From Chenggangzhangella methanolivorans (GTDB lineage: Bacteria > Pseudomonadota > Alphaproteobacteria > Rhizobiales > Methylopilaceae), in the NCBI RefSeq assembly GCF_019797865.1, contig NZ_CP081869.1:3063501-3127500 (forward strand): a DNA stretch of 64,000 bases, written 5' to 3'. The notes under the pieces were generated by a model. The model saw nothing but the letters and a program-made list of their open reading frames with translations, searched no databases and was not told the origin of the DNA. This document shows positions 58,852 to 64,000 of this stretch, piece after piece. The position numbers and the translations under genes are program-made. Within the stretch, counting starts at the first letter, position 1. Every line of letters begins with the position of its first letter.

Positions 58852-59079
58852 TCAGCCCTCGTCGTCGGCCATCGCCTCGTTCAGGATCTCGCCGGCGTGA
58901 CGCATCATCATCTGGCCCATGATCTGGACCGAGCCTTGCGTGATCATCTCCTCGAGCTTGGCGTCGGCGCCGCCGCCGAGCCCGAGCGCGTTGTTGAGCG
59001 CGCCGGCGAAGTCGCCGCTCGCGACGTCGCTGGCGACTGACGCTGCGGGCAAAGCGGCGCTGATCGGGGGAATCGCCAT
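58852..59079 (-). CDS. Small T3SS-operon protein, 75 aa, unassigned
   Basis: Inserted between the secretin half and sctI, with the stop of the former 1 bp away. 'MAIPPISAALPAASVASDVA' is a non-polar N-terminus; 'LNNALGLGGGADAKLEEMIT' and 'VQIMGQMMMRHAGEILNEAM' form a short amphipathic helix pair, a needle/rod-like layout. It could be an early secreted rod, a needle paralog or a chaperone-like protein. No homolog recognised. Confidence 0.55.
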   Translation of the reverse strand: MAIPPISAALPAASVASDVASGDFAGALNNALGLGGGADAKLEEMITQGSVQIMGQMMMRHAGEILNEAMADDEG

Positions 59080-59080
59080 G

Positions 59081-59773
59081 TCAATTCTCCTTCGCTGATG
59101 CGTTCGGCGACTGGCCGCCGTCCGTGGAGGGCGGGGTGCGCACGACTTCCGCCTGGGCGCCGCCGCGGAACACCCGAACGCGCGGATCGTCGCCCGAAAC
59201 GCGGGGCGGCGGCTTCATGCGTTCGGCGGTCTCCCGCACGACGGCCAGGAAGGCGGGGGGGCCCGACACGCCCACGAGCGTGCTCGAGCCCGTGGCGCGG
59301 ACCGCGAAGCGCTCGTCGCGCACGCCGAGCCGGTCCAGTTCCTTTTCGAGCGCCTGCGGTCCCACGGTCCCGACGTCGATGACCTGGGTCGCGAACTCCT
59401 CGTCGGCGCTCACATGCAGGATCGATCCGTCGAAATACCAGGTGAGATCCTGGGCCTCGCAGATCTTTCGAAGAAATTCTCCGGCGGTCGCGGCCTTGAT
59501 CTCGCCGCGGGCGCGGCCGCGGACCTTGTCGGTGAGCACGACCGGCACGCCGACATTGCGGCCGAACTCGGTCAGAACGCCGCGAACGTCCTGGTCGACG
59601 ACGACGTAGTGGTAAGGGGCGGCAGCCCAGACGGGGCTCGGCGCGGCTCGCGCGGCCGACCAGCAGAACGAGGCGGCCGCAAGGCCGATGAGGCACGCAG
59701 ATGCCGCTCCCGTGAGGCGCTTTGGCGCCCGGGGGGTCGACGAGTACGTATTTTCCCTTACAATGGCGAGCAT
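59081..59773 (-). CDS. Secretin N-terminal half (RhcC1-like), no pore domain
   Basis: 230 residues. Signal peptide ('SACLIGLAAASFCWSAARAA') followed by an N0-like domain ('YHYVVVDQDVRGVLTEFGRN', 'CEAQDLTWYFDGSILHVSAD') and an N1-like domain ('LEKELDRLGVRDERFAVRAT', 'FLAVVRETAERM'). The protein stops there; the C-terminal secretin pore and S domain are absent. Rhizobial T3SS have the same split (rhcC1 and rhcC2), with rhcC1 upstream of nopB and rhcJ as here. The partner half is not in this window. First gene of the minus-strand operon. Intact. Confidence 0.82.
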   Translation of the reverse strand: MLAIVRENTYSSTPRAPKRLTGAASACLIGLAAASFCWSAARAAPSPVWAAAPYHYVVVDQDVRGVLTEFGRNVGVPVVLTDKVRGRARGEIKAATAGEFLRKICEAQDLTWYFDGSILHVSADEEFATQVIDVGTVGPQALEKELDRLGVRDERFAVRATGSSTLVGVSGPPAFLAVVRETAERMKPPPRVSGDDPRVRVFRGGAQAEVVRTPPSTDGGQSPNASAKEN

Positions 59774-60180
59774 TAGCGGCTGTGATCGGTCCGTGATCGG
59801 ATCAACGTCGTGATCGTTATACGCCGTATAAAAAGCGGCGCAAATGTGACAAAGACTGAATTCGCGTGGCGTATGATTTGTTTAGCAGGCTTAGTTGAGC
59901 CTGCCGAAGTCGCTTGTGCTTTCGTTACCCTTCAGGTGATGACAAAATTATTTCATTGGATGTCGTCATATCCTGTATCTGTATCTGGCTAATCGTACTT
60001 TCGTGGCATCTAATCACAATCAGCCATTAAATGGCCATATTCTTTGTCAAGTGATCACTAGGTCGTCGAGCGGGCGCCAGTCTGCGAATGCGGGCTTTTT
60101 GGCCAGCGCCGGCGACCGGAGGAGGCCGCTGCTTCGCGGGCGGACTCCCGAGCAATCGTTTCGGCAAACAGGAGACGAAG
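59774..60180. promoter_or_regulatory. AT-rich divergent control region of the T3SS
   Basis: A 407-bp region between the two divergent T3SS operons, visibly poorer in GC than the rest. It holds GTGATC words at 59782, 59793, 59810 and inside the perfect 10-bp palindrome at 60050-60059; the palindrome TTATACG-C-CGTATAA at 59817-59831; the inverted repeat GCAGGCT/AGCCTGC at 59885-59904; and GCCATT-A-AATGGC at 60023-60035. Short open frames here lack support. It must carry both operon promoters, but I see no clean -35/-10 and no rhizobial tts-box that I recognise. Confidence 0.6.
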
Positions 60181-60357
60181 ATGCCTGAAGTTGGAGTGGG
60201 AGGCGTCGGCGCCGGCGGCAGCGGCGGAGCTGAAGGCGCGATCGCCAAGATGGAAGAGGCTTTCAACCGGGCGATCTCGCTGTCGGCTGAGGTCACCGAA
60301 AAGACCACGGAGCTGAAAGCCCAGCTCGACGCCGCCAAGCAGCGTCCGCAGAACTAA
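60181..60357 (+). CDS. Needle/pilus subunit-like protein (SctF/NopA-like), 58 aa
   Basis: 58 residues: a Gly-rich first 20 residues ('MPEVGVGGVGAGGSGGAEGA'), then an uninterrupted helix 'IAKMEEAFNRAISLSAEVTE', 'KTTELKAQLDAAKQRPQN'. The short, Cys-less, helix-hairpin-size protein at the head of the operon before sctD fits a T3SS needle subunit. Strong AGGAGA ribosome binding site, as expected for an abundant protein. The family call rests on size and place, as these proteins are weakly conserved. Confidence 0.6.
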   Translation: MPEVGVGGVGAGGSGGAEGAIAKMEEAFNRAISLSAEVTEKTTELKAQLDAAKQRPQN

Positions 60358-60510
60358 GTTTCACGCGAAGCGTCCGGGGCGGCTCGACGCCCCGGACCGC
60401 CGCGCCGGCCCCCTGCCGGCGCATCATGACAGGGCGGACCGTTCCCCGGACCGCCGCACCAAGCCTCATCCGCCGGCGAGCCGCCAGCGTCGCCAAGGAG
60501 ACGAAGCGAT

Positions 60511-61404
60511 ATGGCTCAAGACGTGGCCTCCTCACATCGCGCCGCGGCCCCGAATTCGGCCGTCGCGCTGCTCAACATCACGGCCGGGCCGCACAGCGGG
60601 GTGGTGCTTCCGCTCGACGCCCCGACATGCCGGATCGGCTCGTCGCCCGACTCCGACATCGTGTTGTCGGACCGCGACGTCGCCGAGACCCATGCGGCGC
60701 TGAAGTTCGAGCGCGGAAAGCTCTTCATCGAAGCCCAGGGCGGCCCTGTCGGGCTGAAGGACGGGCTCGAGATTCCCCAAGGCCAGGGCGCCGGCGTCAG
60801 GCTGCCGGCCGACATCCGGATCGGCGCGAGCGTCATTCGGCTCGCAGGCCTCCAGAAGCCGGCCCCGTGGCTGCAGCCGCCGATGGCGGCGGTCGCCTGC
60901 GTGGCGCTGCTGCTCGTCGGCTCGATCGTGGCGACCCAGGCCGGCTTCGGCGACGCCGCGACCGACGCCCGCCCCTCCAATCCCGAAGCGGCGTCCGCAG
61001 TCGCCGGCGCGCAGCCGGACGATCCGGTCGCGGCGCTGCGCGAACGAGTCGCGTCCGCCGGCGTCGACGGCGTGACGATCGAGGCGGTCGGCGACCGCAT
61101 CGTCGCCAAGGGCGCGATCGAGGACGTCGCGAAGCCCCGTTGGGCCGCCGCGCAGCGCTGGTTCGACGAGACCTATGGCGGGCAGTATGTGCTCGCGAGC
61201 GAGATCGGCGCGAAGTCCGCGCAGGCGCGCCCGCGCATCCAGCTGCAGGCGATCTGGTTCGGCCCCTCGCCCTATGTCGTCACCGCCGACGGCCAGCGCC
61301 GCTACGCGGGCGCGACGCTCGGCGACGGTTGGGTGCTGAAAGAGGTCCGCCAGGACAAGGTCGTGGTCTCCAAGGCCGGCGAGGAAATGACCCTGAGCTA
61401 CTGA
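60511..61404 (+). CDS. sctD: T3SS outer inner-membrane ring protein SctD (YscD/Y4yQ-like)
   Basis: 297 residues. Cytoplasmic FHA-like domain ('PLDAPTCRIGSSPDSDIVLS', 'ETHAALKFERGKLFIEAQGG'), one membrane helix around residues 127-147 ('AAVACVALLLVGSIVATQAG'), and a periplasmic ring-building part ending 'VVVSKAGEEMTLSY'. It encircles the SctJ ring. AAGGAG 17 bases upstream of ATG. It sits upstream of sctV, as y4yQ does in rhizobia. Intact. Confidence 0.85.
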   Translation: MAQDVASSHRAAAPNSAVALLNITAGPHSGVVLPLDAPTCRIGSSPDSDIVLSDRDVAETHAALKFERGKLFIEAQGGPVGLKDGLEIPQGQGAGVRLPADIRIGASVIRLAGLQKPAPWLQPPMAAVACVALLLVGSIVATQAGFGDAATDARPSNPEAASAVAGAQPDDPVAALRERVASAGVDGVTIEAVGDRIVAKGAIEDVAKPRWAAAQRWFDETYGGQYVLASEIGAKSAQARPRIQLQAIWFGPSPYVVTADGQRRYAGATLGDGWVLKEVRQDKVVVSKAGEEMTLSY

Positions 61405-61446
61405 GCTCGGACCCGAACCCGGCGTCTGCGGGAGGACATTTCGGCA

Positions 61447-61836
61447 TTGGCGCTGACGCCTGAACGACGAATTTCCGGACAGAGGCTCGACGTGGCGCTT
61501 CAGGAGGTGGCGCGCCGCGCGACCGATCCTGCGACGCGCGCCCAGGTCGAGGCCTTCGAGGCGATCCTGCGCACGCGCTATCGCGGCCGTGGGTTCCGCG
61601 AAGCCGGCTCGCTGCATGCCGAGATCGCCGATTTCGTCATGCCCCGCATCGCCGACAGCGGGATCTTCCAGAGCGCGCGCTATCTCGACATCCTCGATCA
61701 CGTCCTGGCCGAAGTGCTTCCCGATCTCGACGTCGACGAGGAGGCGCGCCAGATCGCGGCCCTCGTCATCGAGGAGGAGGCCGAGCGCCACCGCGATCTC
61801 CAGGACCGCATCACGGCCGCCGCGGAGGTGGGATGA
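61447..61836 (+). CDS. Conserved-position T3SS ORF between sctD and the TPR gene, 129 aa
   Basis: 129 residues, TTG start. Mainly helical and acidic: 'RRISGQRLDVALQEVARRAT', 'HAEIADFVMPRIADSGIFQS', 'YLDILDHVLAEVLPDLDVDE'. No family motif recognised. It overlaps the next gene by 4 bp. Its place just before a TPR gene and sctV matches that of yscX in the Ysc family, but I see no convincing YscX sequence similarity, so this stays a hypothesis. Confidence 0.55.
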   Translation: MALTPERRISGQRLDVALQEVARRATDPATRAQVEAFEAILRTRYRGRGFREAGSLHAEIADFVMPRIADSGIFQSARYLDILDHVLAEVLPDLDVDEEARQIAALVIEEEAERHRDLQDRITAAAEVG

Positions 61837-62213
61837 GCGTCCTGCCGCGTGAAGCCGCCGAACTGCTTCATTCCCTCGGCTACATCTACGGCCAGCACGG
61901 CCAGGAGCGGCGCGGGCTCGCCTTGATGCTGATCGCCGCGCGGATCGCCCCGGACGATCCCGGCGTCCTGAAGACGCTGGCCGCGGCCTTCATCGCGACC
62001 GGGGCGGGCGACAGGGCGCTCGCCGTGATCGACCGGGTCGCGGAGATCGAGGGCGGCCTGTCGTCGCCGCTCGCGCTGCTGCGCAGCCGCGCCCTGTGGG
62101 CGGGCGGGCGCAAGATCGAGGCCCGGCAGGCCTTTCGCGACTATGTGGTCGACCGCAACGCCGAGCCCGAGCCGCGGGCCGACGTCGAGACGCGCGAGAA
62201 GGAGCCCACATGA
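61833..62213 (+). CDS. TPR-type T3SS chaperone-like protein (YscY/Y4yS position)
   Basis: 126 residues with two to three TPR-like units: 'LHSLGYIYGQHGQERRGLAL', 'MLIAARIAPDDPGVLKTLAA', 'AFIATGAGDRALAVIDRVAE'. Small TPR proteins beside sctV act as chaperones or SctV-binding export factors (YscY with YscX; y4yS next to rhcV in rhizobia). Its stop overlaps the sctV ATG (ATGA), so stoichiometry with SctV is probably coupled. Intact. Confidence 0.75.
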   Translation: MSVLPREAAELLHSLGYIYGQHGQERRGLALMLIAARIAPDDPGVLKTLAAAFIATGAGDRALAVIDRVAEIEGGLSSPLALLRSRALWAGGRKIEARQAFRDYVVDRNAEPEPRADVETREKEPT

Positions 62214-64000
62214 CGGCGCTCGGCGGACTTCAGCGTGTCGCGGTGATGGCGTCGCGGCGGTCGGACGTCGTCGTCGCGGCCTTCATGATGCTCGCGATCG
62301 TCATGATCTTCATCCCGCTGCCCACCGGGATGATCGACGTGCTGATCGGCATCAACATGGTGTTCAGCCTGCTGGTGCTCGTGGTCGCGTTCTACATCTC
62401 GAGCCCGGTCGAGTTTTCGTCGCTGCCGTCCGTCATTCTGCTCGGCACGCTGTTCCGGCTCGCGCTGTCGATCGCGATCACCCGCCTCATCCTGGTCGAG
62501 GCGGACGCCGGCCAGATCGTCCAGGCGTTCGGCGAGTTCGTGATCGCGGGCAACGTCGTGGTCGGCCTCGTGGTGTTCACGATCATCACGGTCGCTCAGT
62601 TCGTCGTCATCACCAAGGGCGCCGAGCGCGTGGCGGAGGTCGCGGCCCGGTTCTCGCTCGACGCGCTGCCCGGCAAGCAGATGGCGATCGACAACGATCT
62701 GCGGAACGGCGACATCGACAAGTCGGAGGCTGCGAGCCGGCGGCGGCGGCTGGAGCGCGAAAGCCAGCTCTACGGCGCGATGGACGGCGCCATGAAGTTC
62801 GTGAAGGGCGACGCCATCGCGGGGCTGGTGATCGTCCTGATCAACCTCGTGGGCGGCCTGCTGATCGGCATGGTTCAGCGCGGCATGTCGTTCAGCGAGG
62901 CCGGCCACGCCTATTCACTGCTGACGGTCGGCGACGGCCTGATCGCGCAGATCCCGGCGCTGCTGGTGTCGGTCGCGGCCGGCACGGTGGTGACGCGCGT
63001 CACCTCCGAGGACAATGTCGATCTCGGCACTGAGATCACCCGCCAGATCGTGGCGGACCCGCGCGCGCTCGGTCTCGCCTCCGCGCTCTCCTTCGGGGCC
63101 GGCCTGGTGCCGGGCTTCCCGACGCTCGTCTTCTTCGCGCTGTCGGCGGCGCTTGCGGGCGGCGCCTGGCTTCTCCATCGCCGCAAACAGGCCAAGGACG
63201 CGCCGCCGGTCTACGACGTGTTGCCGAACGAGCGCGAGGAGCCGGAGGACGTCGCCTTCTCCGAAGTCGCTTCCGGCTCGCGCTATCGCGTCACGACCTG
63301 GGTCGGCTCGGAGCTGTCGGTCGCAGTCCCGATGCAGCAGTTCAAGCAGTTCGTCGAACGCGCCCGTCAGGATCTGTTCCAGGATCTCGGCGTCGATCCG
63401 CCGGCGGTCGAGCTGCGCATCGACCGCGCCGCCGAGCCCAACCGCTTCCGCATCGACCTCGAGGACGTTCCGGTCTCGGACGGCGAGATCCTGGTCGGCC
63501 ACGTCCTGCTACGCGACGAGCCGGTCCATCTCGACCTCATGAACGTGCCCTACGCGACCCATGCGCCGCTGTTCCGGCGCAAGCCCGCCCACTGGGTCGA
63601 GCAGCGCCATGTCCCGGCGATGTCCGAGGCGGGCATCGGCTTCGCGGCCCGGTGGAGGCGCTCGCCGAGGCGCTTGGCGCCACGCTGCGGAAATACGCCG
63701 CCCATTTCATCGGCATCCAGGAGACGAGGGAGCTCTTGAGCCGGATGGAGGCGGATTACTCCGACCTCGTGAAGGAAGCCCAGCGCGTCGCTTCGCTCCA
63801 GAAGATCTCCGACATCCTGCGCCGCCTCGTCGAGGAGGACGTGCCGATCCGCAACCTCCGTTCGATCCTCGAGGCGGTGGTCGAATGGGGCCCGCGCGAG
63901 CAGGACCCGGTGATGCTGGTCGAATATGTTCGGACGTCGCTCGCCCGGCAGATCTGCTACCGGCACGCCGAGATGAACCGGGTGATCTCGGCCTATGTGC
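62210..64000 (+). CDS. sctV: T3SS major export gate protein SctV (RhcV/FlhA-like), partial, one frameshift
   Basis: About 597 residues visible; the C-terminus lies beyond the window. Helices start at 'VVAAFMMLAIVMIFIPLPTG'. 'LPSVILLGTLFRLALSIAIT' and 'AVAQFVVI'-type 'TIITVAQFVVITKGAERVAE' are followed by the FHIPEP cytoplasmic loop 'RFSLDALPGKQMAIDNDLRN' and 'MDGAMKFVKGDAIAGLVIVL'. The soluble ring domain begins near residue 345. Loss of one C near 63650 (GCCCCGGTG reduced to GCCCGGTG) shifts the frame, after which 'LRKYAAHFIGIQETRELLSR' and 'RNLRSILEAVVEWGPREQDP' continue normally. It forms the nonameric substrate-acceptor ring. Confidence 0.95.

Noticed and set aside
59810..60188. Two short open frames (60 and 61 residues) in the T3SS control region
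   Set aside because: No ribosome binding site, no domain, and composition unlike coding sequence of this genome; they overlap palindromes.

Overview
This window comes from a high-GC alphaproteobacterium, most likely order Hyphomicrobiales (Rhizobiales). The evidence is the strongly GC-rich codon usage, the order miaB-phoH-ybeY-corC-lnt-HTH regulator-metK-trmB, a def-fmt-truA block, trmD-rplS, and dense palindromic intergenic repeats of a type common in that order. I cannot assign a genus from sequence alone.

Region 1 (1-38,800) is a housekeeping chromosome segment. It holds a truncated polytopic membrane protein; an alpha-2-macroglobulin/pbpC pair; grpE; a sulfotransferase-like gene; leuD; a Rid-family gene; truA, fmt and def; rmuC; pyrE; a YcaQ-like winged-helix gene; a monooxygenase-fold gene; a GNAT acetyltransferase; trmD and rplS with a clear terminator; rlmN; a TetR/AbrB-transporter operon with a perfect operator palindrome; an L,D-transpeptidase; mnmE; the miaB-to-lnt operon; an XRE regulator; metK; trmB; lemA; and a lytic transglycosylase. 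Nearly every gap is filled by one of three families of palindromic repeats (called A, B and C here). Family B shows compensatory stem changes between copies.

Region 2 (38,800-64,000) is a type III secretion system (T3SS) locus. A minus-strand operon with mostly overlapping genes reads, in transcription order, N-terminal secretin half, 75-aa ORF, sctI, sctJ, sctK, sctL, sctN, sctO, sctQ, sctR, sctS, sctT. This is the rhizobial (Rhc) gene order with a split secretin. A divergent plus-strand operon reads needle-like gene, sctD, an unassigned ORF, a TPR gene, sctV (cut by the window end). The two are separated by a 407-bp AT-rich region with repeated GTGATC words and palindromes. Neither sctU nor the pore-forming secretin half is in the window. 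Where sctU would follow sctT there is instead a run of large, poorly recognisable, probably secreted proteins: a 768-aa Ala/Pro-rich protein, a 365-aa protein of tandem degenerate EF-hand repeats, a 602-aa and a 932-aa protein with translocator-like hydrophobic stretches and a shared C-terminal module, and a 1290-aa proline-tract/LysM/tandem-repeat protein. This set is the most novel content of the window.

Quality caveat: about 23 genes, including essential ones (rplS, def, mnmE, lnt), are broken by roughly 40 single-base indels that can be repaired against family consensus. I read these as residual assembly errors, not biology. Those genes are annotated here as single genes with the approximate frame-change positions.
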